DNA of 64,000 nucleotides from Clusia tigrina (Eukaryota; Arthropoda; Insecta; Diptera; Clusiidae). This document shows, one piece after another, positions 9,116 to 20,626 of this stretch (the first letter of the stretch is position 1; the number at the start of each line of letters is the position of its first letter). The translations under genes were made by a program, and so were the position numbers. The notes under the pieces were generated by a model. The model was given only the letters and a program-made list of their open reading frames with translations, did not search any database and was not told the DNA's origin. The DNA lies in contig OV050030.1 of NCBI GenBank assembly GCA_920105625.2, positions 189,095,887 to 189,159,886 on the forward strand, written 5' to 3'.

Positions 9116-9765
9116 TGAAACGTGATAGCTCAGTGAAACGGGATTGCATACTTTTAGGATCCCATCTGAGTTGGAGAATGAGTGCCCCCTGTGAGTCAAT
9201 ATGCGAACTATTCGAATAAAAGCTTATTCAAGAACCATCCGTCGGTAATATCAAAAAGAATATTCTCGACTTCTGTCGAAGTGGATAGAAGCTTCTAGAA
9301 AATACGAGAATAGCGTAGAATTTTCGACTCCAACCATTCGAAAACTATAAAAGCGACAAGACTGTTCAAAGTCGAATACAGTAGATCAGAGATCGTAAAA
9401 GTGTATACATCAGGCATTTTAATCTAAGCAGCAGTATTTGTAATTTTGCAAAGTGATGAAATTCATTATTAAATAAAGTGATGAAATTACTTATTAAATA
9501 AAGTGACTAATGGTTTGTGAAATAAAGTGCAAATAATAACTAAGTAAACTTTAAGCCTAATATTAAATGTGTAAATAACAATAATTAAATAAAGCTAATT
9601 ATTTTAATTTAACCAGCGATTGTTTGATTACTACACAATCCAGCGGTACGAGTCCGAGTACAGATAGTTAGAGAAATTGTCAGGAGGGCAATTTTGTAAC
9701 AGAGTAAATTGTCCGGAGGGCAATTTTGTAACAGAGTAAATTGTCAAGAGGGCAATTTCGTAACA
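9116..9765 (+). repeat. 3' LTR of gypsy element A
   Basis: 650 bp, TG...CA, almost identical to 3389-4033; the extra five bases lie in CCATCTGAGTTGGAG near 9167. It is followed by the GTAT target duplicate. It carries the same three terminal tandem units as the 5' LTR. Confidence 0.92.
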
Positions 9766-9769
9766 GTAT

Positions 9770-10312
9770 GTTAACTTAGTTGATTTAGGTGTAGTAATAG
9801 GTACAATTAATTAGGTTCCTCGGGAGAGCTTGTAACTCCTAGAGAACGCGGCTCCAGGTAGGGGATAGAGGAAAACCTCTCATATATTGGAGGTAGGAGC
9901 TGTATTAACTACCTCCCGCGGAGCAGTAGTATTCATACCTTCAAACCTTTACTATCAAATATGTTAAACTACTTTTGTGCCGTAGAGCTTTTTTTTATAA
10001 ATACCATAATGGCCGTAGCAGGTACGGATATGCACATATGGAAATGTGAAGTATAACTACAGTACCAAGTTAAATATATTCATAACTCGAAATCTCTACA
10101 AAATATATCAACAAATGTGTCTATAGCATTATAGAATTCAACTATGAAACTCAGACATGAAGAAAAAATTGTATTGATCACATATCGCCATGGTTTAACT
10201 CTCACGTACATTTAATTTGTATGAGCGTGGTTTTATAAACTATAAAGGTAAAGGGTATTTCGTAGTCGGTCTAAATTTAGACTTATTTACTCGTTTTTTA
10301 CTATTTTTTTTT
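9770..10312. other. Unassigned sequence between gypsy A and the BEL element
   Basis: I see no coding frame or family match. A GC-richer block near 9820-9940 stands out from the AT-rich rest. A motif of about 30 bases (GGTAAAGGGTATTTCG then TCGGTCTA) at 10245-10275 recurs in the same orientation at 58022. Confidence 0.3.
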
Positions 10313-10616
10313 TGTTAGCTTTGTTTTTATTATTAATTATGCAATTTATAATATATATAAGGAGGTATAAATCGATAATAAATGCAGTAATTCTGAAATC
10401 ACCAGAAGATTCATAAATCGTTTATTTTCTAAACCGTTCTTATTTCAGCCAGTTGTTACCAGTTAAGGTGATGGTAAGAACGAAATCCACGCCAGTTACT
10501 ACCAGTTAAGGTGCTAGTAGGAACTAAATCCAAGACATCCAAACTTCAATCGGTTCAAGTGCTAATTGAAGATCTTGGGCTTTAACAAAGTGCAACCAAA
10601 CTCAATTGCACTAACA
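10313..10616 (+). repeat. Putative 5' LTR of the BEL/Pao element
   Basis: The stretch begins TGTTAG and ends CTAACA, a 6-bp inverted terminus usual for this superfamily, and is followed by a plausible primer site. It holds a TATA-like TATAATATATATAAGG near 10348 and an internal imperfect duplication of about 50 bp around CCAGTTAAGGTG (10460-10540). Without a second LTR copy the left boundary is inferred from the inverted termini only. Confidence 0.45.
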
Positions 10617-10619
10617 TTT

Positions 10620-10637
10620 TGGTGTCCCCGACGTGAT
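10620..10637 (+). other. Putative primer binding site of the BEL/Pao element
   Basis: TGGTGTCCCCGACGTGAT lies three bases after the LTR end. From memory it differs by one base from the complement of the insect tRNA-Trp 3' end; this was not checked. Confidence 0.5.
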
Positions 10638-10777
10638 CCAACAAGGATCACGAACAAGAAGCAACCGTCAGGACAACAGAAGCAATCTACGGCCAACAGA
10701 AGCAGCTGTCAGGGCAACAGAAGCAGCCTACAGCCAACAGAAGCAGCCATCAGGACAACAGAAGCAATCTGTGGCAA

Positions 10778-11860
10778 ATGACAAAGATGACTTCCTTTGA
10801 ACAAATGATAGAGCTCCAAAATCTGACTGGCAGCGAAATACAACCTCTCATCAGGAACTACACAAAAGATTCAGTCAATCGCAAACAGATATTATCTTAC
10901 TTTGATGAACGCATTTGACGCTTAGACGAAGCCTGAGCACGATGTGAAGAACAACAATTGCTCAAATGACCATGAGTCCAGTTCAGTTGGCAAAAATCAC
11001 AATTCCAAAATTCAGCGGTGATTATCTGCAATGGACACAGTTAAACGATTTCTTCTCAGAAGTTATCCATAAGCGGCAGATACCATGATCGCAAAAAATA
11101 TGGTACTTCAAGACAAGTGTCACCGGCGAAGAAGATAATCTTATTCGGCACCTTTCACTGAGTAATGAAAACTATGCTACAGCATGGAAATGACTGCAAG
11201 ACCGATAGAATAACAAAAAAAATTATTCAAAAATTGTTGAATCAAGCTGGAATGCCGAACAACTCTTCAGCGGCAGATGTGAGGTCCTTACACGATACTA
11301 CACTTGAAGGACTTCTGGCTCTAAGCAACCTAGCAATTGAGACAAATTCATGGGGGCCATTGTGGCTTCATATTTTATTGGCGAAGCTTGACAAACAAAC
11401 CCGATTGTTATATGAACAGTCACTGGAAAACCCAAGAGAAATTCAACAAGTAATTCTCTTCCTGGAATTCCCGGAAAATATATTCCAATCATTGGGGGCA
11501 GTGGGCAACAAATCAAGCTCAATTAGGACTGTAGCATCGGCTGTAGCCCAACCACAATCAAACAATTGTATTCTCTGCAACAAGAATTCACACTCGTTAT
11601 ATCAATGCAAGTCCTTTCTGCAATATAATATTCAAGATCGCATAGGGACTGTGCAAAAACTCAAACGATGCATGAACTGTCTTCGGTCTGGACATATGGC
11701 TCAAGAATGCAGAAGTCGCCATTGCATCGTATGCAACAAAAAACACAACGAGAAGAAAGAATCAACTGCAGTCAATCCACCACGCCGCAAGGAGCTACAA
11801 AACTGCCGTACATGACAGCAACCACATAAAATCGAACAGACCAAGCTTCACTAGGCACAA
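10778..11860 (+). pseudogene. gag remnant of the BEL/Pao element
   Basis: A start at ATG 10778 opens 46 codons and ends in TGA at 10916; several more stops follow. An open piece of 216 residues (11165-11815) carries the C-terminal part, with BEL-type cysteine blocks CILCNKNSHSLYQC, CMNCLRSGHMAQEC and a third CIVCNKKH at its end. These bind RNA in the particle. Upstream, 10640-10770 is a run of AAGCAGC-type repeats read as Gln/Asn-rich in one frame and probably leader. Frame changes occur near 11100 and 11815. Confidence 0.65.
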
Positions 11861-11877
11861 CGTCAAACAATGGTTAT

Positions 11878-12300
11878 GTGTTGCTTGGTACAGTAAACAT
11901 CAAAATAGCAGCCACAAATGGACATACCATCGAATACAGAACAATTCTCGATTCAGGTTCACAAGTAAACCTATTAACTGAAAAATTGGTCAAAAGGCTG
12001 AAATTGCAACAGAAACCAAATCCCATCTGGACGGAAGGAGTGTCAAGTGGAAAAAGAAGTTCACTACACAGTGCCAACACAGTAATCCAATTACGAATAA
12101 ATGATTTCAGCATGACACTAAAGGCATTTGTGGTTCCTACAATGATCTCAGCTCAACCCAGCAGAATTTTGGATATGTCAAAATAGCCCATTCCACAAAA
12201 TATACAGTTGGCAGATGCAAAATTTAACATACAAGAAGAAATTGATCTACTGATTGGTGCTGAATGTTACCATTCCCTCCTGTCCATTGGTCAAATCAAA
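11878..12300 (+). pseudogene. protease region of the BEL/Pao pol
   Basis: The frame 11878-12186 has ILDSGSQVNLLTEKLVKRL, with the DSG active site of BEL proteases, near residue 22. After a stop at 12184 the same protein continues in another reading to EIDLLIGAECYHSLLSIGQIKL, the conserved end of the protease-RT linker. Coding then breaks exactly at the nested non-LTR element (12301). Confidence 0.7.
12290..12300 (+). repeat. Target-site duplication of the nested non-LTR element, left copy
   Basis: GTCAAATCAAA here is repeated at 14776-14786, bracketing the nested element. Both copies lie in BEL coding sequence (SIGQIK), so removal of 12301-14786 restores continuity of the host element at DNA level. 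Confidence 0.85.
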
Positions 12301-12309
12301 CTCATCATC

Positions 12310-13699
12310 ATCATAATTGGCGTACAACCATTTCTGATCATTGCCGAGTTATTAGCCTTCGCCAGTCGTCCCTGCTTCGCGCACGCTGGCGCCAATTGGA
12401 AACACCCAGTGCAGACAGGTCCTCTTGAACTTTGTCCTTCCAACCTGTTGGCAAGAGTGATTCTTCGCTTGATCTCCTTGCTGACATCGTTCGTGGTGTT
12501 GATGCTGGTTCCCAAATAAACGAAGTCCTTCACAACTTCAAAGTTGTAGTCGCCAACAGTGACGTGGTGTCCACGACGCTGAGACTCTTTGTGTGTTGAC
12601 ACCAAGTATTTCGTTTTGCCCTCGTTTTCCGCTAAAACCCCCACGCCTCGCTGCTCTCTCCAAGCCGGAAAATGCAGCACTCACAGCGCGGCTGTTATGG
12701 CCAATGATGTCAACATCATCAGCGTACGGCAGTAACATGACACTTGTGGAAGATAGTGCCGGTGCAATTTAGATCTGCTGCGCGTACGATTTTTTCTAAC
12801 ATTAGATTGAAGAAAACACACGATAAGGAGTCACCTTGTCTGAATCCTCGCTCAGTAACACACGGCTCGGACAAGTCATTACCTATTGTAACTGAGCCAG
12901 AGGTGGTGCTTAGCGTCATTTTGCACAGCTGAATTAGCTTAGCAGGGACGCCAAATACAGACATAGCGGCGTACAGTTGACTCCTTACGGTGCTGTCGAA
13001 TGCGGCTTTGAAATCGACGAAAATGTGGTGTATGTCGATCTGCTTCTCTAGGGTTTTCTCCAGGATTTGGCGTAGTGTGAACATTTGGTCTATGGTGCCT
13101 TTATCCGGTTTGAAGCCACACTGATAAGGTCCAATCAGTTCATTGGCGATGGGCTTCAGCCTTTCACAGAGTACGCTCGACAGGACCTTATATGCGATGT
13201 TCAGAAGGCTGATCCCGCGGTAGTTAGCACAGATTGCTGGATCACCCTTCTTGTGGATTGGGCAGAGCACACTTAAGTTCCAGTTGCTGGGCATGCATTC
13301 CTCGGACCATATTTTGCAGATAAGCTGGTGCATGCGTTTCGTGAGCTCATCGCCACCAACCTTGAATAGCTCCGCTGGTATAGCATCAGCTCCGGCGGCT
13401 TTGTTGTTTTTGAGCCGCCTAATAGCTAGCAAGACCTCGTCATAGTCGGGGGGCGCTACTGCATGTTCGTCGTCAGCAACTGTGGGGTCGGGTTCATCTT
13501 CATTGTTATCATTAGCGCTGTCTCCATTCAGCAGCTTCGAGAAGTGTTTCCTCCATAACGTGAGTACGCTCTGGACATCCGTCACCAAATTCCCGTTTTC
13601 GTCTTTGCAGGAATTGGAATTGGCTCCGGTCCTAAAACCTTCCGTTTGGCGCCTCACACGTTCGTTGAATTTTCGAGCCATATTGCTGCTGCCAAACAT
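12310..13699 (-). pseudogene. Reverse transcriptase domain of the nested non-LTR element
   Basis: Three frames in series. 12719-13699 has the RT fingers and palm: KAAGADAIPAELFK, YRGISLLNIAYKVLS, GFKPDKGTIDQMF, VDFKAAFDS (first catalytic Asp) and RQGDSLSCVFFN. After a frame change near 12725 comes PYADDVDIIG with the catalytic YADD, and after another near 12660 comes HHVTVGDYNFEVVKDFVYLG and the thumb. The last residues run into the trinucleotide tail. The two frameshifts abolish a single product. Confidence 0.75.
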
Positions 13700-14730
13700 C
13701 TCGATTTCCTCGCATTCTCTCTTTTCGGCTTCTCGTTTCTTGCGCCTAAAGAGACGCTTCTCTTCCCTTCTCTTTTCTCGATATCGCTCCTTAGCAGCTC
13801 GCGTTGCAGCCGATCGCAGGGTGAGTTTGTATGCTGCGTCTTTCTCTGCAGCGGCGTTGCGACACTCTTCGTCATACCAGCTGTTTTTCTTTGGGCGGTG
13901 ATAGCCACCTGTTCAGCGACCGTGCGCATGGAGTGGGAAATAAGCGGCCACTGCGCGCAAATATTGAGATCATGGGGAGAATCCGTCAGCATATTCGAGA
14001 GCCGAGAAGCAAATGCGGTAGCTGTCTGTTGCGATTGTAGCTTTCCGACGTCAAACTTCCTCTGCGAATTAGAGCGAACGTTTTTTGCCGCACTGAGGCG
14101 AATGCGAACCTTAGCTACAACAAGGTAGTGGTCCGAGTCAATGTTGGCACCTCGAATTGTACGTACGTCTAACACGCTGGATGCATGCCTGGCGTCGATC
14201 ACAACGTGATCAATTTGGTTCCCAGTTTTATGATCAGGGGAGAGCCAGGTAGCTTTGTGAATATCGGGATGTTGGAATCTAGTAAAACTAACTACCATGT
14301 TCCGCGCTGCGGCGAAGTCGATCAGCCTCAAACCGTTTTCTGATGACTGCTCGTGGAGGCTGAACTTACCGACGGTTGGTTCAAAAATGCTCTCTTTGCC
14401 CACCTTGGCGATGAAGTCACCTAGCACAATTTTTACATCGTGGCGGGGGCGTCGATCGAAGGTTTTTTCTAGTTGCTCGTAGAAGGCATCCTTGGTGTTT
14501 TCGTCTTTCTCATCCGTCGGAGCATGTGCGCAGATTAGGCTGATGTTAAAGTATTTCGCCTTAATACGGAGTGTGGCAAGCCTGTCGTCGACTGGGGTAA
14601 ATCCCAGGACTTCATCTCGCAGTCGTTTGCTTACCACAAAACCTACACCGAGTCTGCGCTTCGTCGCATGGCAGCTGTAGTAGATGTCACATGTAGCTTT
14701 TTTTGAGCGTCCATGTCCCGTCCATCGCAT
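13654..14730 (-). pseudogene. Endonuclease domain of the nested non-LTR element
   Basis: 358 residues of APE-type endonuclease. The frame is open upstream of the ATG to the truncation point. Motifs: RWTGHG, CHATKRRLGVGFVV, ICAHAPTDEKD, VLGDFIAKVG (Asp and Asn expected; here FIAK replaces the usual FNAK, so the Asn position is changed to Ile), NQIDHVVID and DSDHYLVVAKVR with the catalytic SDH. The change at the Asn site and a frameshift near 13690 to the RT frame indicate inactivity. A long basic linker fills residues 270-350. Confidence 0.75.
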
Positions 14731-14786
14731 TTCCTGGAGTGCAGCAGGAAACCCTAACGTGAACCTGTCCCCCTTGTCAAATCAAA

Positions 14787-15654
14787 GTGGCAGAGAATAA
14801 ATCAAACTGGCGGTAAGATGAAACTTTGAAAATGGTGTGATAATCACGCACAACTACTTCAAGGAATACCTATTGATAATCAGGAAGTAGATCTAGATTT
14901 CGTCAATGACTCCATCATCAGGATACTTTGGGTCACTTGGCTTCCGAAATCGGATTAGTTTAGCATAAGGACGAGCGACTCTTCAACCACAAAAAAGACG
15001 AAGCGGTCGGTAACAGCCGATATAGCACACATTTTTGATCCACTGCGATTAATGGCTCTAGTGGTTGTAAAGGCAAAGATTTTTGTTCACAGGTTGTGGC
15101 AACTCAAATTCCAATTGAAATATACTCGTACACCTCACAAACCACAAACACCTATATCTTCTCAGTTACATCTGTTCACTGATGCCTCACAACGTGCATA
15201 TGGAGCAGCGGTGTACGGTAGATCTCTAATAAATGATGGAACACTAACAATTCATTTCTTATATTCAAAGTTACGCGTCGCACCACTGAACGCTCAAACC
15301 GTTCCTCTACTGGAGCTGAGCGCTGCCATATCAAGGGTAAAGAAGGAGATGTCACTTGAAGACCACACTATTTTCTTGTGGACTGATTCTGAAATTGTCC
15401 TACACTGGATAAATTCAGAACCATCATCGTTTCAAACATTTGTGTCCAATCGCATTAGCCACATTCAAGAGCTCACGTTAGTGGAACAATGGCGACATGT
15501 TGGTTCTAAAAATAACCCTGCAGATTTGCTGTCCAGACGAGTTGAGCCACATGATATAAAACGTTTTATGGTCCTCTGTTTCTTCAGGCAAAGGAAGATT
15601 CATGGCCCAAATCATTCTGCAAGGAACTCACCATATCAGATAAAACCGAGTTGA
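14787..15654 (+). pseudogene. RT tail and RNase H of the BEL/Pao pol
   Basis: Right of the nested element, coding resumes past the missing RT palm: readable BEL RT-tail (SIIRILWVTWLP) at 14905-14950, then the connection block ending in AHIFDPL and RLWQLKF, then RNase H with LFTDASQRAYGAAVYG near residue 45 of the frame 15052-15654, LELSAA, WTDSEIVLHWI and VGSKNNPADLLSR. The catalytic Asp residues at the two TD sites are present. The loss of roughly 300 residues of RT means an internal deletion occurred, before or after the nested insertion. Confidence 0.75.
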
Positions 15655-17191
15655 AAAGAAAGTTGAATGTCCTTACTGCATCAATCAACGAGGACTTAAG
15701 TGAAATGATTTACAACATAAATCATCGTAACTCATTTCCAACATTAAAAGAGTATTTGGATATGAACTGCGATTCATCAGACATGTGCATCGGAGCCACA
15801 GAGCAATTAGGGTCACATTGTTACCCGAAGAACTTAATGAAGCACTTATAGTCATAATCAAAACAGTTCAACTTAGCGACTTAAGCGACGAAAGACAACA
15901 ATTGTCAAGAGGACAAGAAGTCAAGAAGACAAGTGTGCTACACGGACTATCAGTATTTCTCGACGACCAAGGCATCATCAGAGTGGGAGGACGACTCATT
16001 GAATCAAACCTACAGTATGATGTTAAGCATCCAATAGTATTATCATATAATGATCCAATTACAAAACTAATAATGCAGGACTTGCACTTCAAGAGTCTAC
16101 ACAGTCAACTACAAGAACTTCTTACTCAAACAAGACATCGATTCTGGTCCATATAAGGAAAAATTATGGACAGATCTATAGTTCAATACTGTGTCCGTTG
16201 CATGCGTGCCCGCCCTCATACATTCAATCAAATAATGGGTAATATCCCACATGACAGAGTGCATCCAGAGCGTCCTTTCTTCAATTCAGGTGTCGATTTT
16301 TGCGGTCCAATTTCGATACACTACAAAATCATAGGAAAACGGCCATGCAATGCTTATATTGCCGTATTCTGCTGCTTCAGCACAAAGGCTGAGCTTTCCA
16401 CAGATGCATTCATTGGCGCACTTTGTCGGAGCCAAGAACCAACTAGAAGAGCTGAAAGACACCATCCACAATAGCACTGCACAACACAAAATCATCCGGT
16501 CATGTACAGATTTCGGTACTACCTTCCATTTTATACCACCAAGATCACCACACTTCCGAGGACTGTGGGAGGCAGCTGTTAAATCTGCAAAACATCTTTT
16601 GGTGAGGAGCGTCGCTACCTGCTCCCTCACCTATGAAGAACTGTAGACAGTAGTAATCCAAATCAAAGCAATATTGAACCAGACCTCTAACGCCTCTATC
16701 ACCTAACCCAATTGATCTCACAGCCCTGACACCAGGACATTTTCTTATAGGCGAGCCATTAACAGCGCTTCCCAGTGGTAACCAGTGCACAGCAAAACCA
16801 TCAAATCTAACACAATGGAAACTGGTAACCCATTTGCAGAAGGAATTTTGGACCCGACGGTCAAGAGAGTATCTGAATGAACTCTAGTATCGCAATAAGT
16901 GGAAGTATCAACCTGACAATGCAAACAATGGTGTTAATGAAAGAAGATCACACCGCTCCTCTGCAATGGCCTATGGAGCGAATCGCCAACACATACCCTG
17001 GTACTGATGGAAAAATTAGAGTAGTCGATGTCGAAACCAAAAATGGCATGCTTAAGCGCCCCATTCACCGTTTGGCCCTCCTACTGGCCGAGGAACAAGA
17101 AGATAGCATCATTAGCGAGGCACCACATAAAAAAGGAAGAACTTCATCACTTAACCTGTCAACCATCTTAATAATTAATGTTCACCAATAA
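15655..17191 (+). pseudogene. Integrase and C-terminal DUF5641-like region of the BEL/Pao pol
   Basis: Pieces in several frames. 15785-16156: VGGRLIES, HPIVLSYNDPITKLIM, LHSQLQELLTQTRHRFW (zinc-binding His pair). 16166-16440: CVRCMRARP (Cys pair), FFNSGVDFCGPI (first catalytic Asp), then a frame change near 16420. 16440-16646: CTDFGTTFHFIPPRSPHFRGLWEAAVKSAKHLL, in which the second Asp and the Glu are present. 16680-17110: LTPGHFLIG, a DUF5641-like part ending in KRPIHRLALLL. At least four stops or shifts. Confidence 0.7.
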
Positions 17192-18710
17192 GCCAGAAAA
17201 AGTTCCCTAACAAACCAGGATTCTATATTGAAGGATTTGGTAATGTTAATGGAGAATGGTCAATCATAATTTATTATGACCTGTTACTCATACAAAGGGA
17301 GATTGAAGTTGTTCGAAACAGCACCGTAACTTTTCAATTTTTATGTCCTCTACTTCAACAGCAAACAATGTGGCTGCAACTTGCGAACCATTTCATCAAT
17401 ACAAACATTGAATTGCAAACTGATGAAAATATGATTACGAAACGGCGCAAAGCCAGAGGTACAATAGACATAGTTGGAAACTTGGCTAACAAGCTTTTTG
17501 GCGTCCTCGACTCGAAGTATGCTGAAAACATGTCTAAAACGATCAATCAGATCAATGGCCATGAAGAAATTTTGTTAAAGATGATTTAAAACCAGACATC
17601 AGTCATGATCGATTCGGCATTAAATATAGTCAGCAAGGAGACAGAAGCCATTGTTCTAAAAATAAACAAATTTCAGGAAGAGGCATACAACATATCAAGG
17701 AGTTTCAACGACATTGAAAAACGCGTTATATATTTGATCAGATACTCGCAATGGTAGAAGCAGCACATTTCTAATAACACCACAACAGCTTCAAGAATAA
17801 AGAATGAAGATAATGGAGTATTTTCCGCACAACCCAAGGCTACCTTTTAATCAGGACGATGTCATCCACTTATATGGAATAATGTCTTCTCAAAGAACCA
17901 TTACGCAACACCATATTATATTTCGACAAAATTTGCCACTGACCGATAATGAGCGATTTGACTTTTTCAGTATCGTACCGAGTCCTGTCATAATCAATGA
18001 CACAATGCTAAAATTACGACCGGAAACATTTCTACTAGCTGTCACACCTCACAGATACCAATATTTTGCACTAACGGATACTGCAGTAAAGGCCTGTGTG
18101 ACCATCAAACACACTACAAACCAGCTTCTGTGCTCAGATAAATCATTAAAATACCATCAAGGTGCACTAGCATATTCCTGCGAATATACTCAAAAATAAG
18201 ACCAACTCAACGTGCATACTGGAAGAAATCAAAACCGAGATTACTTGGCATCCACTACATCATACAAATCAATGGATTGTTGGATCAAAAATTGCAACAC
18301 AAATTACTGCAGATTGCAATAGCGTCACGGAATTATTAGAACTACAAGGATCAAGTTTGCTGACACTTCACGATGATTGCATACTCAAACACCATACTGC
18401 AACCATTCAAACTCATCAATCAGTTACAGACACTCTGTATTCATCTCATATTGCAATTGGCGACCTGTCGATTAGCAACAGCTCCAAGGAACGAATCATT
18501 TATAACCGCTCAGCTTTAGAACTGAATAATGAATTGCAACAACTAAAGGAGCTACACGAAAACATACGGACGAACAAAATCATTGAATTGCCTCAAAAGA
18601 TTCAAACCACAAATATTCATCATTATCTAACTAGTTACTCGGCTCTACTGCTAATTATTGGCACAATTATCTGCTGTTTGTGGAACGTGAGATACAAGAA
18701 ACATACATAG
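17192..18710 (+). pseudogene. env-like membrane protein remnant of the BEL/Pao element
   Basis: Three open blocks (17368-17589, 17804-18199, 18357-18710) in different frames read as an insect retroelement envelope of the baculovirus F type. A basic RRKAR cleavage-like site near 17452 is followed by a hydrophobic, fusion-peptide-like stretch (IVGNLANKLFGVLDSKY) and a heptad-like region. The C-terminal block ends with a membrane segment (ALLLIIGTIICCLW) and a short basic tail. Such proteins mediate membrane fusion in intact relatives. The many stops make it inactive here. Confidence 0.6.
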
Positions 18711-18715
18711 ATATT

Positions 18716-19079
18716 ACAGTGGAACAACCCACCGTATCCAGCTCCAAGGTTTGCTATCGATCCTCAATTACTTGGACACTCTTCAATAAATGATATAAAT
18801 TAAATCAAACCATTATTTCATTTAGTCTGTGCTTTAAATTATCTTCGCATACAATTTTGCAATTTAATAACTCAAATTAAACTCAAATTCTAAATCAAGT
18901 TTTGCTGTCCAACAGAGAAAATGCAGCATATCGTATGTTTTGAATTCAATAATTCAAAGGCTGGCACGATGTTCAGATTTACAATCTGACAAACATAAAT
19001 ATTTCACTACTTGTTTTGTGGAAAAGAAGAGTAAAGTAATGCAAATGGCAAATCTGGGCCAGATGCTTTAAATGCTTTG
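18716..19079. other. Unassigned AT-rich sequence after the BEL env
   Basis: No coding frame or LTR match is seen. This is where the BEL 3' LTR would be expected; no copy of 10313-10616 is recognisable. Confidence 0.3.
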
Positions 19080-19672
19080 AAGGTATGGATAGCCCATTGC
19101 AATTTTGGCTTTTGACTATGTCTGAGTTGACTTCTACTACATTCCCACTGGGTTTCGTTCTCCGCGGAATGGTGCTTGAGCAACCAGGAAAGTGAGTCTC
19201 CAGAAGAAGCTCTAGAGTCTCATTACTATTTTAAGTCCAAGATCCATCCTCCCGCCTCAGGTAACCAGGTACCATCGGAGCAGTTGATAGGATCTTCCTC
19301 AACCTGGACGCCTCAGAGATATCTTCCACGTCACCGCAAAAGTTTCTCCACGATTCTCTTTGTGCCTTCCTAAGCTTACTTTTGAAGCCTTTTGAGTCCC
19401 CTAATTTCCTCCCCCACCTAATCTGTTGCCCCCTAGGTCTACTGAGGGGGCAAGAGACCAATAGAGCCTTATTAAGAGCAACCGTTAGAACCTCCACAGA
19501 CCTATCAATTTCGGCATACGTGCTTGTGCTTATGGGGTTCTGAGATAGTAGTCTAGCTACAGTCACCTTGTAGAGGTCCCAGTTTGGTTTCCTGAGTAGT
19601 ATAGAAAGGTCTGTTTTGGACCATTTTGCTCCATTCCTGCTCCATTTGCAAATTTTCTTGTTGATTTGCATG
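19080..19672 (-). pseudogene. Non-LTR retrotransposon fragment, endonuclease-RT linker (LOA-like)
   Basis: The frame 19231-19671 reads as the linker between endonuclease and RT in LOA/I-type elements: KPNWDLYKVTVARLL, LNKALLVSCPLS, KLRKAQRESWRNFCGDVED, ASRLRKILS and the end EDGSWT. After a frame change near 19228 it goes on as ETLELLLETHFPG, the block just before the RT. It stops about 19080 with no RT following. The upstream part of such an element (ORF1 end and endonuclease start) lies at 21270-22126 in the same orientation, so both may be one element split by 19690-21265. Confidence 0.6.
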
Positions 19673-20134
19673 GGGATTCCGGAGTAAAAGTGTAGAAATG
19701 AGCAAAAAGAATGTATGGGAATGTAAGAATTGAAAATATATTTTGACCTCTATGGAAAATCGGGGTAATAAGTTGTAAAATGTTTAGAATTTTTAAAGAT
19801 TTTAGAGTGTGTGCCATATTATTATTGAAATATTTTAATGTGATAAGAGTTGAAGCTGACCGCCAACATATTCTTAAACAAATTTTTGTGCTGGTGCGGT
19901 CATATGAGAACAAGAGACTGTATATGTGTTCTAATGCAAATTTTTGTTAGTTGATAAGTATGTGAAAGTGTTATTGAAAAAATATAGTTTCACAACATTA
20001 TGCAATTCATAAATCAAATAAATAAATGGTATTGAATACACTTATTTGAATAATAACAATACTTATAACAACAACACTACAACTGATAGTATAAACAATT
20101 AGAAATATAAATAATTATTATATACATATAATAA

Positions 20135-20595
20135 AATATCAATGTGTTTTGGATTCAAACATTAAAGCAAGTCGATAAATTTTGTATTTGTGAGGGTGCA
20201 TGGCCGCATTTTAATATTGCACAAATTGTTGTAGTAGACAATTTGTTAGAAGTGTTTGTCACACCAGAAGATGGATATAAATGATTATTATTATCTATAC
20301 GAAGACGTGAAACACATCCATATACTCGTACAATACCCTTTGAATTAACATTTTCAACACGACAACATGTTCGATTTGAAGTGAAGGGCGGGACAATAAC
20401 CATTATAGGTATCTCCTATAGTAGTGGTAGCAGAACAAAAAACACCAAAAAATTTCCAACTTCATGTCCATTTAGCGATAAGGACGATTTATATACTGAA
20501 AAGTATTATAATCATCATAGCATTCATGAAGATTTAAATCTTTTAAAACTCTTCCAAGAGAATAGTTTGCACCCCACTGCAAGAACAACAAAACC

Positions 20596-20626
<31 letters not shown>

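Larger units (their letters stand above)
3389..9765 (+). mobile_element. Ty3/gypsy LTR retrotransposon A, complete, recent
   Basis: A 6.4-kb element with LTRs at 3389-4033 and 9116-9765, flanked on both sides by GTAT (3385-3388 and 9766-9769), the 4-bp target duplication expected for this superfamily. It has a primer binding site 2 bases after the 5' LTR, gag (frameshifted), pol (intact) and a purine tract just before the 3' LTR; there is no env. By eye the LTRs differ by three substitutions and one 5-bp indel, so the insertion is recent. The same family left a deleted copy at 41002-42765. The clade within Ty3/gypsy is not settled; the RT block NAPATFERLM and lack of a chromodomain are the clues available. 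Confidence 0.92.
12301..14775 (-). mobile_element. Nested 5'-truncated non-LTR retrotransposon (APE endonuclease + RT)
   Basis: On the minus strand, endonuclease then reverse transcriptase are followed by a short 3' end of CAT/ATG trinucleotide repeats at 12301-12313, which lies directly on the target duplicate. The 11-bp direct repeats at 12290-12300 and 14776-14786 prove insertion into the BEL element. The 5' end begins inside the endonuclease (about residue 15 before LQEMRWTGHG), so it is 5'-truncated. The single-ORF layout and microsatellite tail suggest an RTE-like group; the clade is not certain. Three frame changes break the protein. Confidence 0.85.
10313..18715 (+). mobile_element. 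BEL/Pao retrotransposon with env-like third gene, decayed
   Basis: In order on the plus strand: a putative 5' LTR, primer site, gag, protease, (nested element), RNase H, integrase, a DUF5641-like tail and an env-like membrane protein. The protease and RNase H style and the integrase followed by HRLALL are typical of BEL/Pao. The reverse transcriptase palm is missing: sequence jumps from the end of protease to the tail of the RT region just right of the nested element. Many stops and shifts make it non-functional. No 3' LTR matching 10313-10616 is found after env, so the 3' end is truncated or diverged. Confidence 0.8.

Noticed and set aside
10566..10781. 71-residue Gln/Asn-rich frame
   Set aside because: It spans the putative LTR end and primer site of the BEL element and is made of a short AAGCAGC-type repeat.
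20285..20287. Selenocysteine codon in the 20135-20680 frame
   Set aside because: No SECIS-like structure was recognised and no selenoprotein family match; a stop or error is simpler.
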